A stretch of DNA of 64,000 bases from positions 58,300,754 to 58,364,753 of the forward strand of contig CM022950.1 of NCBI GenBank assembly GCA_012931725.1, in the 5' to 3' direction. Origin of the DNA: Litsea cubeba (lineage: Eukaryota; Streptophyta; Magnoliopsida; Laurales; Lauraceae). Below, piece after piece: positions 19,501 to 26,046 of the stretch. Both the position numbers and the translations under genes were made by a program. Each line of letters begins with the position of its first letter. The first letter of the stretch is position 1. The notes below the pieces were generated by a model. It saw only the letters and a program-made list of their open reading frames with translations. It ran no database searches and was not told the DNA's origin.

Positions 19501-20806
19501 TGACCCAAATCTAATACATCATCACTTAATATTGCTTTTATTTCTTTTCTACTAAGATCACTTCCAAAGTGTAGCAATATGACTTGCCTTTTTTATATTT
19601 GCACATGCGTCCTATATTATCAGCCACCACAAACAAGTGAATTTCCTACTCATTTTTGTATTTTTTTTATAAAAAAAAAAACTTTGTAGCGACTTAATTT
19701 TGAACATAATCAATTATTTATGCTAGATTCAGAAGCATGGCATCCTCTTGATGTGTTGTTTCCCACTATAAATATGGTTTCCACTGCATTATCTTCTTTC
19801 TCATGGTTGATTCATTTCTTTACTATTTTATCACTAAAAAATGTTGATTTCAATGTTAGAGAAAAGGGTCTTTTGAGGAATTCAGATTAACGACATCTAA
19901 TATGTTTGTTACATTGACGGATGGAGTCCAGGTACAATTTGTTGGATTTGGGCAATCAGAGCTGCCGGTGCATACGTTTTCAATTTTATTTCGGTTTAAT
20001 TTATTGTTTGTCATGGACTGCAGGTACTTGATTTTCTTCATTTTTAGGTATGAGTGGTAATTGACATGATCAGTGAGTGTCTTCCTGGTGCGGGCATCTT
20101 AAAAATGATATGGATATAATTTAATTCATAAATTCTTTCAGTGTTGTTCTTACTTCTGTAAATGGTAATTAATAGAAATGAAATTTTGTTACGTATTTTA
20201 GTTTCTCTTGCCTTTGTAACTATAAGAGGGTTTTGTTAATTTCTCAATTCCTAATGTGTGTTGAATGTTGAATACATGTCTTTCATGCATGATTTTTCTT
20301 TGTGGATAGTCTCGTAGTTTTGAAAATGGATTATGTAACTACTCATGCAACTATCCACTCATTTTTCCATCAAACCACTCATGTTTCAGTTGTTCTGATG
20401 TAACTATACCCTTTTTGCTCCAATTTCTCTATTTCTATTTTTATCGAACTTGTTCTATGGAAAGAGGGAATTTTTTTTTAATAATATGATTATTTATTTT
20501 GCACTGCAGGGAGATACCGTGTGCTGAGCACGGGTTATTGGGCTAGTCTATTCATTAGGATGAACCAGAGGTACCAATCAATTCAAACATTTTCGAGGAA
20601 TGATAAAAAAAAAACAACAACAAATCCGAGTAAATGAAGCATGTCAAGATTTTCTGATATTCTCCTGTTCCAAGTAAGAAATTCAATTATCCCAAAAGTG
20701 CAGAAATTAAAAGGAGAGTTTTTGCATTTACCTCAGCTTCTGCAGCTCTTGCAAAGAAGGGTTTCAAGATCTGTTGAAGATCGCTGGAGTTCTGAGATCC
20801 CGCCAT
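1372..20806 (-). CDS. Host gene A: small plant coiled-coil protein, four exons, giant first intron
   Basis: Four exons on the minus strand join into a 148-residue protein: exon 1 20806-20732 (75 nt), exon 2 1979-1937 (43 nt), exon 3 1781-1678 (104 nt), exon 4 1596-1372 (225 nt, stop TAA). All introns are GT-AG, and phases 0, 1 and 0 keep one frame. The protein opens MAGSQNSSDLQQILKPFF, continues through EAE/ERLSRLEAGL across the first junction, has a short helix LVRGIQSKL, and ends in heptad-like repeats of the type EENSKI, ENATILAEN, EAEIAKLKYRITHLVRAL. I recognise this layout, an LQQIL..PF..RA.EAE start and a YRITHLVRA end, as a conserved small plant protein of unknown function. The C-terminal half should form a coiled coil, so a structural or adaptor role is an inference only. 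Intron 1 (1980-20731) is about 18.75 kb and full of transposons. No stop or frameshift is seen, so the gene may well be functional if the intron is spliced. Confidence 0.8.
1678..1781 (-). CDS. Gene A exon 3
   Basis: Encodes GSDVRDENFSSLVRGIQSKL and the rest of a short helical stretch up to ACETQ. Acceptor TTTGCAG, donor CAG/GTGATC. It joins exon 4 in phase 0. Confidence 0.75.
1937..1979 (-). CDS. Gene A exon 2 (43 nt)
   Basis: A 43-nt micro-exon encodes ERLSRLEAGLTANK plus one base. The acceptor is TTGAAG and the donor AAAG/GTACAT. It joins exon 3 with a split glycine codon. Confidence 0.7.
1980..3285. other. Intronic DNA without gene; faint Copia gag remnant
   Basis: No intact gene is seen. 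Around 2950-3160 a broken plus-strand frame reads INAMETNLSERL and EIWDTIEQ, which resembles the gag (UBN2-type) region of Copia retrotransposons. It carries an in-frame stop and no LTRs were found. Confidence 0.3.
3737..4370. repeat. Degenerate repeats centred on GTGGGCCCCAC
   Basis: About five copies of a unit containing TTGGTGGGCCCCAC followed by CCACTAAC.AATGAGA begin near 3737, 3888, 4016, 4118 and 4281. Between them are repeated phrases such as GCCCCAGACCAGATTATCC and poly-A tracts. Spacing varies from about 100 to 165 bp, so the array looks built by slippage or partial duplication inside the MULE-like element. Confidence 0.6.
4918..5100. repeat. Self-complementary ATCG/CGAT subterminal repeat
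   Basis: Overlapping copies of GATACGAATCG, CGTACGATTCG and their complements fill the right end of the 3295-5110 element. A shorter version (GAATCGAATCGAATCGCG) sits just inside the left end at about 3340-3360. The sequence can pair with itself in many registers. Confidence 0.65.
5650..5850. repeat. Degenerate TTCGG...CCGAA subterminal repeats (left)
   Basis: Several spaced copies of GGCCGAA or TTCGG-like motifs occur here, for example AGGCCGAATAAGATG, TTTGTTCGGTC, GTCCGAACAT, TGCCGAACAT and GGGCCGAACAG. They mirror a clearer array on the right side of the element at 7021-7144 and 7730-7850. Confidence 0.5.
5906..6196 (+). CDS. Plant mobile domain (PMD) protein, N-terminal part only
   Basis: A 96-residue ORF begins ATGGATGTGCCC. 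Residues 1-70 are low-complexity and rich in Glu, Gln and Val. Residues 70-96 read GDIPGGPISLSLL followed by HSFRTHIAFSIWQ, which matches the start of the plant mobile domain (aminotransferase-like PMD, as in MAIN/MAIL proteins and in MULE- and Gypsy-linked genes). The frame stops after IWQ, so only the first part of the domain is encoded. PMD genes inside MULEs are known; here it is either a truncated relic or a first exon whose later exons were lost. It ends 22 bp from the end of the convergent gene. Confidence 0.6.
   Translation: MDVPSTSRVRPTASHKRLRQRLVADDLSESPKEVEAQEVVEEPVQAQEQPEVHGQAEVHQRTSIVDSSRTGDIPGGPISLSLLHSFRTHIAFSIWQ
6218..7945 (-). CDS. FAR1/MULE-type DNA-binding protein without catalytic domain (three exons)
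   Basis: Three minus-strand exons, 7945-7889 (57 nt), 6982-6902 (81 nt) and 6820-6218 (603 nt), join in phase 0 with GT-AG introns to give 246 residues. The protein starts MDEAKDKQSMASD. Exon 2 encodes an acidic linker ending FITQE, and exon 3 starts IFTSREALIKWVRDVG. The middle holds the FAR1/WRKY-GCM1-like zinc-binding pattern: CERSG near residue 93, KKGGCPFTL, then VVCGVHNHPAAEFLEGH. It then continues as in MULE transposases (AGRLTEEE, MVRPKDI, TIYNARHRHKV) and stops at ETDTITD, just before the DDE catalytic domain would begin. The coding exons are open. The LINE and the GGCCGAA repeats lie in intron 1 of this small gene. It may bind the element's own ends; a regulatory role is inference. 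Confidence 0.7.
7021..7144. repeat. GGCCGAA/TTCGGTC palindromic tandem repeats (right)
   Basis: Units of about 36 bp each contain TTGTTCGGTCAT.A.TGGCCGAAT and an AAATCATT or AAATACTT spacer. The motif TTCGGnnAnnnnTGGCCGAA is a near-palindrome. The array was split by the LINE: the last unit ends at 7144 and resumes at 7730-7765. Confidence 0.65.
7145..7729 (+). mobile_element. 5'-truncated RTE-clade LINE
   Basis: A 14-bp direct repeat ATGAATGGCCGAAT flanks the insert (7131-7144 and 7730-7743). The coding part is open to the stop after ADPT and contains typical RTE C-terminal pieces: RPALLYGSECWAVK, MRMLRWMCGITRRD, LRWFGHVRRRP, RGRGRPKRSC. The 3' end is a (TTTGG)n-type tail right after GGGAAAAGGCTTGG, as usual for plant RTE elements, rather than poly-A. 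The intact frame points to a fairly young insertion. It sits inside the subterminal repeats of the MULE. Confidence 0.85.
8342..8963. other. AT-rich DNA with degenerate repeats, no gene
   Basis: Between about 8420 and 8660, several loose copies of ATTAGAGTGAAATTTGG with a following GCACTATAC-type tail occur at 40-70 bp spacing. From 8800 to 8960 the sequence becomes GA-rich and then GC-richer (GGTCGCTGCGGTCG). No ORF of interest is seen. Confidence 0.35.
9130..10035 (+). repeat. Six to seven degenerate ~145-bp modules
   Basis: Each module carries the phrase GGTCTCAAAATACTTCC...AGGCT...TCAAGTTTCAGGTCATTTCGACAACGTTTGACC, with variation. Copies lie around 9130, 9249, 9391, 9533, 9690, 9848 and, weakly, 9985. 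Between them are CGGCGG.G-type GC-rich bits. ORFs seen across this array are by-products of the repeat. Confidence 0.65.
11055..11090 (+). repeat. Poly-C tract
   Basis: More than 25 consecutive C residues with one flanking CCCACCCC. Similar tracts occur at 16818-16850 (G) and about 21754-21771 (C). They could form i-motif or G-quadruplex structures, or partly reflect sequencing slippage. Confidence 0.7.
11418..11512 (+). repeat. Four ~22-28-bp repeats (ATCGCCTTTCAYGGCAAA)
   Basis: Four tandem copies of AATCGCCTTTCATGGCAAA-like units. Each contains the loose inverted pair GCCTTTCATGGC, so the array could form small stems. It lies near the 3' part of the probable LTR. Confidence 0.6.
11791..12227. 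other. No gene seen
   Basis: Intronic DNA with a few CCGAAC/GTTCGG pairs around 11920-11960 but no ORF, RNA gene or clear element end. Confidence 0.3.
12228..12525 (+). mobile_element. Copia LTR with primer-binding site
   Basis: An LTR of about 284 bp ends TTTTATCTGTCA at 12511 and is followed directly by TGGTATCAGAGACTCG, the primer-binding site type complementary to initiator-Met tRNA used by Copia elements. A second LTR of the same family lies inverted at about 12914-13198. No coding region follows this copy. Confidence 0.7.
12914..13198 (-). mobile_element. Inverted copy of the same Copia LTR
   Basis: Read on the minus strand this segment matches 12228-12511 over its whole length, from ATCAAATGTGATTTGG to TTTTATCTGTCA, with scattered differences. 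It directly follows, in minus-strand order, a purine-rich tract and Copia RNase H sequence, so it is the 3' LTR of a minus-strand Copia fragment. The two LTRs form an inverted repeat with a spacer of about 400 bp. Confidence 0.7.
13199..13620 (-). pseudogene. Copia RNase H remnant plus polypurine tract
   Basis: Minus-strand translation gives the Copia RNase H signature: VSRSATEAEYRGMSS, EIIWLRQVLSELGFSQ, ASAIRITKNPIFHERTNHIEVD. After a frameshift the frame continues with a degenerate tail ending near PSHQLE. It is followed by a G/A-rich polypurine tract (13199-13250) and the 3' LTR. The catalytic region upstream (integrase, reverse transcriptase) is gone; this is the last fragment of a Copia polyprotein. 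Confidence 0.75.
13621..14320. other. No gene seen
   Basis: Low-complexity AT-rich intron sequence. The stretch 13985-14230 (GGAGAGTGAGGCGGCCAAAG and following) is GC-richer and resembles transposon leader sequence, but no terminal repeats were found. Confidence 0.3.
14321..14472. mobile_element. Fold-back MITE 1
   Basis: The two halves are near-perfect inverted repeats of about 58 bp. Left GGGAGATGCTCCTATGAGAG and ACCTTACTATGAGAGATAAG match the reverse complement of the right half. It is inserted next to a TATATATATA tract. Only about 30 bp separate the arms. The superfamily cannot be named from the ends. Confidence 0.75.
14484..14666. mobile_element. Fold-back MITE 2
   Basis: Arms of about 58 bp (left GGGGAATGTTCATATGCATC and on through CTCACCATAG.GTGAGGGACA) pair with the right end. 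It is flanked by AT repeats, 11 bp from MITE 1. The centre holds repeats of GAAAAGT(G/A)CATTTTGTAC. Confidence 0.75.
14667..15639. other. No supported gene
   Basis: A 72-codon plus-strand frame at 14941-15159 (FDSKEITTFIHGSHKEF, KKELESSFFFKLK) has protein-like composition but no recognised domain, start context or splice sites. The rest is anonymous intron sequence. Confidence 0.25.
15640..16230 (-). pseudogene. Copia 3' end: pol tail, polypurine tract and LTR
   Basis: On the minus strand a broken frame reads DGIIRLCPTFEL and, in another frame, SSSNQLADMFTKA, the usual end of Copia RNase H. It is followed by the polypurine-type sequence CTTGAGGGGGAGTGA and an LTR-like segment from about 16025 down to about 15645. 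That segment ends next to TGGTCTCAGATC, a decayed version of the initiator-Met primer-binding site. Confidence 0.65.
16231..17574. other. No gene seen; contains poly-T/poly-G tract
   Basis: Anonymous AT-rich sequence. At 16791-16855 a run of T residues is followed by about 25 G residues. Confidence 0.3.
17575..17745 (+). mobile_element. tRNA-derived SINE
   Basis: An A-box-like TGGCATAAGGTGTGG (17588) and a B-box-like GTGTTCGAAACTGCC (17621) lie about 35 bp apart, as in RNA polymerase III promoters. They are followed by a body with TTTGCCCGGTTTGCG and GGGGCCACCCAGGGGATTAG and an A-rich tail AAAAAATAATAAATAAATAA. The arrangement fits a plant SINE. Target duplications are unclear because the flanks are A/T-rich. 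Confidence 0.55.
17746..18214. other. No gene seen
   Basis: AT-rich intron sequence ending in an A15 tract just left of the putative Helitron. Confidence 0.3.
18215..20546 (+). mobile_element. Putative non-autonomous Helitron
   Basis: The left end starts TCTACTATATTAAGC, the usual TC-plus-TACTATATTAA style of plant Helitron 5' ends. The right end has a hairpin (CCGTG/CACGG, or GTGC/GCAC) about 10 bp before CTAG, which is followed by T. There are no terminal inverted repeats or clear target duplication, again as in Helitrons. The left flanking base is T rather than the canonical A. At 2.3 kb with no Rep/helicase ORF it would be non-autonomous. The CT-rich 18420-18660 part and the intron-like 18840-19320 part could be captured gene pieces. 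Confidence 0.5.
18886..19131 (+). repeat. Near-perfect 124-bp tandem duplication
   Basis: Two adjacent copies run from TTTTTATCTTCTTCCCAACT through GCTGTAAATAATTTCAAAAA. They differ mainly in the length of the poly-T run. The period is 124 bp (ATCTTCTTCCC at 18891 and 19015). The similarity implies a recent duplication inside the putative Helitron. Confidence 0.9.
20732..20806 (-). CDS. Gene A exon 1 (start codon exon)
   Basis: This exon encodes the first 25 residues, MAGSQNSSDLQQILKPFF followed by ARAAEAE, and ends at a GAG/GTAAAT donor. The ATG sits in a favourable AAAATGGC context. The next usable exon in the right phase (phase 0) that continues the family pattern is at 1979-1937. Confidence 0.75.
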
Positions 20807-21278
20807 TTTCAGAAAGCCTTTTGAAAACTGCAGCCTCTGCGGCGTTTTATCTGCTTCTTATAAGCCGATGAGGCGATGACCCAGAGACGTACATATAGGG
20901 TTGATCAAAGTGTCGGACCAAGACGGACGCCGGCGATAAATAGGGAACTTGGTCAGTCAAACCCAAATCCGCATGGCCCATCTCAATTTGAAGTTTTTTT
21001 ATTATTGTGGGCCCCATTTAATGATCCAAACCGTTCGAGTTCTCAAGAGAACCAAATACACTGGTGGGGTGAAACCTAAGGACTTAATTTTTCTTGGATT
21101 ATGAGAAATTTGTGAAAAAAAAAAAATTATAACAGCCGGATCAAGTGTAGTATAGATGGTAGGAATCCGATTCCTCTTTATTTACTTAGAACTCTCTTTG
21201 AAAATCTACTTTGAGGATATCATGGTTTCAAGAGAACAGGGAAATTCTCTATTCATTTTTATTTACTAAATGTGCCTA
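20807..21278 (-). promoter_or_regulatory. Likely 5' leader and promoter region of gene A
   Basis: Immediately upstream (minus strand) of the gene A ATG. TGGGCY (site II-type) motifs occur at about 20971-20980 (ATGGGCCATG) and 21007-21017 (GTGGGCCCCAT read on plus). Weak TATA-like sequences are CTATATGTACG near 20895 and CTATTTATC near 20937. Site II motifs are common in promoters of broadly expressed plant genes. No transcription start can be fixed. Confidence 0.35.
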
Positions 21279-21607
21279 GGGCCTGTTTGGATAAATGAGG
21301 AGTGGAGTGAAATGAAGTGGATTTCACATGTGAAGTGAAGTGAAGTGAAGTAGGTTGAAATTAAAGTAGAGTACTTCACTTCACTCCATTTGGATGCTTA
21401 TTTTGAAGTTAAGGTTTGGAGTAGAATTCACTTTTACTCAAGGAAATAGAAGTATTTAGAGTTGAAGTGAAATAGAGTACATGTGGCTCACAACATTACT
21501 TCATCTATTGGGCCAAACTCATCCAAACGGGGTAAAGTTGAAATTTTAGACTGTTAGGGCCCATTTAACTTCACTCTACTCTATTTTTTGCCTATCCAAA
21601 CAGGCCT
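21279..21607. mobile_element. Tourist-like (PIF/Harbinger) MITE
   Basis: Terminal inverted repeats GGGCCTGTTTGGATA (left) and AGGCCTGTTTGGATA (right, read inward) are flanked by CTA and TTA, close to the TWA trinucleotide duplication of this group. The interior is rich in GAAGTGAAGTGAAG and its complement CTTCACTTCACT, which gives extra self-pairing. No coding capacity. Confidence 0.7.
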
Positions 21608-22549
21608 TTAGGGTTATGATTATATGGGCCTACAATGAGTTTTATATAATTAGTAGGGTTAGCAATTGCTGACCGTTGAGTGAGCGTTGATGCTAAGAAT
21701 ACATGGTGGGGCCCACATTTTGATCTATCTAAATGGACAATAAAACAAGGAACCCCCCCCCCCCCCCCCCCCTCTGTCATGGGACCCGGGGTTTTGTTAC
21801 CCATCAAATGAATTGGACTGTTGGGTTGAGTGTGCACTTATTTTGGACGGTTGAAACTAAAATTGACACTTTTGCCCTTAAAACCTTTTTTTTTTATGTA
21901 TTTCAAGTTTTTCTTGGTTGGATGGGTGGACATAATCATTTCATTATATTTATGAGCACATTATATTATGAGGATAAATACACAGGTAAATGCAATTTGA
22001 AAGTCTATAACAAAAAATAAAGAAAATCTAATGAATCCCAATATTGAGGTCTATTTTATTTAGTCAGTTTTTTTATTATGAGAGATAGGGGCTCGGAGGT
22101 AGAGCTCATTGAAACTGAGTCTTTTCTTTTATTTTCATAGATTTTTAAAAGAAAGAAAACATGGACCTGGACATGACATCTCTTAGAAAGAAAATAATGT
22201 CTTATCTACCCACATCAAAGTTATTGCAAAGATATACCTTGCAAAACTATCTTTAAAATTTCTTGCCTTGTATAATATCTTTAAAATTTCTTGCCTTGTA
22301 TAATATCCACTTGATTCACCAATCTCTATGCTCTGGAGGCTAACATGTGACAATTGCTAGAAGCAACTATGCTTGATGTAAAATGCTGATGCATGAATAT
22401 GTTTCTTAGGAGCTTCATGATTTTGTTGTAATCCATACCGGTTTGAGCATCTATACCTTAATAATTATCAATTTTAAGGTGAAATATTGATTTCCAAATT
22501 TGACATACTATATATATATATATTCACATCCTCACTAAAATTTGTAGGA
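21608..22549. other. No gene seen; C tract and small tandem duplication
   Basis: A C run lies at about 21752-21771. At 22249-22304 a 28-bp unit (ATCTTTAAAATTTCTTGCCT plus 8 bp) is repeated twice exactly. No ORF stands out. Confidence 0.4.
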
Positions 22550-23530
22550 ATGGTATCGCAAAATACAAATGATAATTTCGCTCTCCTTCCAAAAAATTTG
22601 AAATGGACGCGAATGCAAGATGACATGCTCATCCAACTTATGGTTGAACAGTGTAAAGAGGGACACGGCATAAAAGGAGGTTTCACCTGTGAATGGTGGA
22701 ATTTATTGACAAAGGAAATGAAGACTCATCATGGTGCCTTTTTTAGTAAATATAAACTAAAAAATAGGTTTAAAACATTGAAGAAGGCTTATGGATATTT
22801 GAAAGCAATGCTAGACCTTAGTGGATTTGGATGTGATGATACAAGAAAAATGGTGATTGCTGAGCTGGAGGTTTGGAAGAATATGTAGCGGTGAGTCAAT
22901 TCATACGCCTATTTTTTTATAGTTCCTATTAATGTAGTGAATGAAAATTTGTTACAAGTATGAACTATTTTTAATCACTTGCAAGCACACCCTAAGGTAG
23001 CTCTTTATGAGAACAAAACCTTCCCAGACTGGGTTTCTCTGGCCATTATCTTTGGTGGCAGTGTTGCAAATGGTAGAGATGGTTTTGCTAGCAATGATCC
23101 GGAACCTATAGAAATCCAAGCTGAAGAAGAGACGCAAGTTGATGATATGGATAATGCTTATGAAGATAATGCAGATGAGGATTTTGATATGTCCATAGGC
23201 ACCAATAGGAAGCAATGCCAGCTAAGTACTGCAACGACTTCTCACCATTTAGCGAGAAATCGACCAAATATGGGTCAAGCTTTGATTGCTGCAGTGGAAA
23301 CGATAGCATCTGCAATGTCTGATTATGCAAACAAAAGAGTTAAAGAGCGTCCAAACATGGACAAATGCATTGATGCACTTCGTGATATTGGACTTCCAAA
23401 TCTTATATCTTTTAAAGCACTTAACGTAATAGAAATTAAAAGGAATGCAGAATTCTTTCTGACGTTGCCTCCTAGTGATCGCGAACCATGGATGCTGAAT
23501 CGGCTTGGATTAGAGATCAACTTGGACTAG
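22550..23530 (+). pseudogene. Myb/SANT-like (Myb_DNA-bind_3) gene, frameshifted
   Basis: Segment 1 (22550-22888) encodes a Myb/SANT-like domain of the type found in L10-interacting and Harbinger-associated proteins: LKWTRMQDDMLIQLMVEQ, GFTCEWWNLLTKEM, KYKLKNRFKTLKKAYGYL, ending AELEVWKNM then stop. A one-base loss would explain the stop, because the neighbouring frame reads EEYVA as the family does. Segment 2 (about 22986-23530), after a likely intron, starts AHPKVALYENKTFPDWVSLAIIFG and has an acidic linker and a helical end, REPWMLNRLGLEINLD. The acceptor is also slightly damaged. No transposase or Harbinger termini were found nearby, so it may be a stray host gene copy. Confidence 0.6.
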
Positions 23531-23818
23531 AGTAATGATGAGAAAGGTGGCGTTATGAAGATTTTGGAACGTGGCAAATTCTTGGCCATGTACTCAAACA
23601 AGATAGTTGTATAAACATGGCACTTTTGGAACCTAAAACTTTGGGGTACTAATCTTTTAGCCACGTTTATTTTTTGTTTGCAACGTGGCAGAAAACTATG
23701 GATATGCATTTAGAAGATGGATGAAATACAATCAGCCAACTTTTTTGCCTCTCATTGAGAGGAGAACTTTTCAACTATGAATAAGCATGAATATTGCTTT
23801 TGCTATATACGTTGTTCT

Positions 23819-23890
23819 ATATGGTTGTTGTGTTTTATATGGTTGTTATGTTTTATATGGTTGATGTGTTTTATGTGGTTGATATGCACC
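23819..23890 (+). repeat. Four copies of an ~18-bp repeat
   Basis: Tandem units ATATGGTTGTTGTGTTTT, with changes in the third and fourth copies. Confidence 0.75.
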
Positions 23891-23904
23891 AAGATGATCA
23901 CTAT

Positions 23905-24813
23905 TGTGTGGGGAGATTTCCAGAACCACAGGATTAAGTTAATCGCAGCCATCAGATGAGGCTAAGCACTCTCACGTGCCATCCTCGTGCCATCCACGTG
24001 ATACCAATCTCACCCCGGCTACCAGGACAAGGGCCTCGGCCGAAGTCAAGCAACCCCGGACCGCCAGCGCCGAACTCGGCTACCCCTGTGTCCATTCCGG
24101 CACCCATCTCGGCAGAAAACTCCACCTCGGCTGAAGAGGCCGGGACAGAAGCCGAAGCAAGAGAGAACCTTCACTTGCGCCCCTCATCCCCCACGTCATC
24201 AGGCACGTGGAAGAATAGGGGCGCGAGCTAGTGGGACAGATGCGACATCCAGCCGCTCACAATCTTCGCCAGATCCCTGACAGGGCGGCATCCAGCGGCT
24301 GAGGCCACATCAGGGCAGGGCCCGAGGGCAGATCCGCTGGTACCCCTACCGCCAAAGGCGCCCAACACGACCTGGCCCAACAAGACGTGCATTAAATGAG
24401 ATCTGGGCTGACCCGACAGGCATTTAATGCAGAGTGGGCTGGATTGGACCACAATTAATGCAATGTGGGCTGATCGTGACTTCCCAGTCGAATCACGGGA
24501 CCCACACCACAATATCTCCCAAAGATACGTTCCAAACTCTATAAATAGAGGCTCAAACCACCATCTAAGGTACGCCATTTTTCATTCACAGAGCTGTTAT
24601 TCTGTCTCTCTTCTCCCTCTCCTTCCATTGTTCCAGTTCCCACACTGACTTTGGCATCGGAGAGCCTTGCGCCGCCCAGGCCAGGGTCCTCTGACCGTTT
24701 GCTCTTCCCTTTCAGGCTTTCGGACGGTATCCAGTCATTCCCAGTCACCATCTTCTCGGATAAGTCCTATAAGGCTCCCTCCTTATTGTGGGTCATTATT
24801 TTCTGCACCTACA
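23905..24813 (+). mobile_element. Solo LTR, family S (909 bp)
   Basis: The 5-bp duplication ACTAT flanks it (23900-23904 and 24814-24818). It starts TGTGTGGGGAGATTTCC and ends TTCTGCACCTACA. A TATA box CTATAAATAGAGG lies at about 24539. The U3 part is GC-rich with many CGGC/GCCG words (CCTCGGCCGAAG, ACCTCGGCTGAAG). There is no primer-binding site or internal region next to it, so it is a solo LTR left by recombination. A relative lies inverted at 39085-39950. Confidence 0.9.
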
Positions 24814-24818
24814 ACTAT

Positions 24819-26041
24819 TCTGTAGGTTTCAAGTTTCAACATATGATTGATTTAGTACAGGATGCCTCGCAGTATTACTCCTTTTATTGATAATGCCGAG
24901 ACTGTTTTCACTGCTTTGTCATTCTCAATTTCTGTACAGGCACACATGCTGCAGAATAGCTTTGTTGAGGTGCAATTTTCATCTCAATTTCTGTGCAGGT
25001 ACATTGTTCATCTCCTCAATTCCATAGGACTCGAGTTCAAGGGCAAATAAGTACAACTTTGGTGGCCTAGACAATGTTGTATATTGCTTTTAGTTTTTTC
25101 CCATTTTTATTCGTCTATCAACATGGTGAAATTTACCTGTATTTAGGCACTTGTTCTGCATGTACTTTATAAGTGATATGTATGACGTGATGCTTATACG
25201 ACTAACAGAGTCTAGGTCATGATGTAAGGGATCCAAGTTGGATTCCTGCTTGACTAATGCTAGTTTATAATCTGATTTCATTTTCTTCAACTCAGTGTTT
25301 GTCAAATATTGACATTGCTTGAAATCAAACAGGTGTTAAGAGCTTTGGAAAGAGATGTATATGTGGATGCTCTAGGCTTCTAGCCAATGGCATTGCAACA
25401 GGCTAAGCACGTGGAAGCACCAAATATAGTGGATCCAACTCCTGCAAGTGTGTGCTAGATTTATAAACTACGGCGAAACGCATCTCCAATTTTGTAGACA
25501 AGTTATGGCTTGATGGTCTCAGAGATTAATCAGGAAAGCCTTTTGGTTATTATAAAGGAGATAAATCTTTTTTAGTTTTAAGTGTAATCATATAGTGAGA
25601 ACATCAGTTGTATTAATGATTTTTTTTTTTTGTGTAAAATGTTAATCTGTATTTAAATATAGTGAAGATTGCCTGAAGGGTTGCGAATATTCTGAGACCC
25701 TTGAATATGGTGAGTAAACTAAATTTGTTTATTGAAGGTATCCTGCTAATCGGGTACATGGCTAAAGAGCTAACGAACAAGGTAAAAAAAAGAGGGATAA
25801 CAACATTAGTTCTAAAGATGAATGGGTTGATGGAAATTTTAAGGGAACAAGAGTATAGTATTTACCCAATTACAAATCTAGTAATGGGAATTGACCTATT
25901 TACCTGATTACTTGAATGATCCGCTCTTAATAAAAGAACCATGCATGGACTGCCTAGAATTGACTCCGGTCACACAACCAGCTATTTAGCTCTCAACAAC
26001 ATTAAACATCAATATATTTGAGAGACATAGATGATGGGTGG
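24819..26041. other. No supported gene
   Basis: Two copies of ATCTCAATTTCTGT(A/G)CAGG lie at about 24926 and 24982. A short protein-like plus-strand frame at about 25332-25392 (QVLRALERDVYVDALGF) follows a possible AAACAG acceptor but is soon broken by TAG. It could be an exon relic; I do not recognise it. Confidence 0.3.
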
Positions 26042-26046
26042 TTATG

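Noticed and set aside
25330..25570. Exon-like segment QVLRALERDVYVDALGF
   Set aside because: In-frame stop after 20 or so codons, no partner exon and no family recognised.
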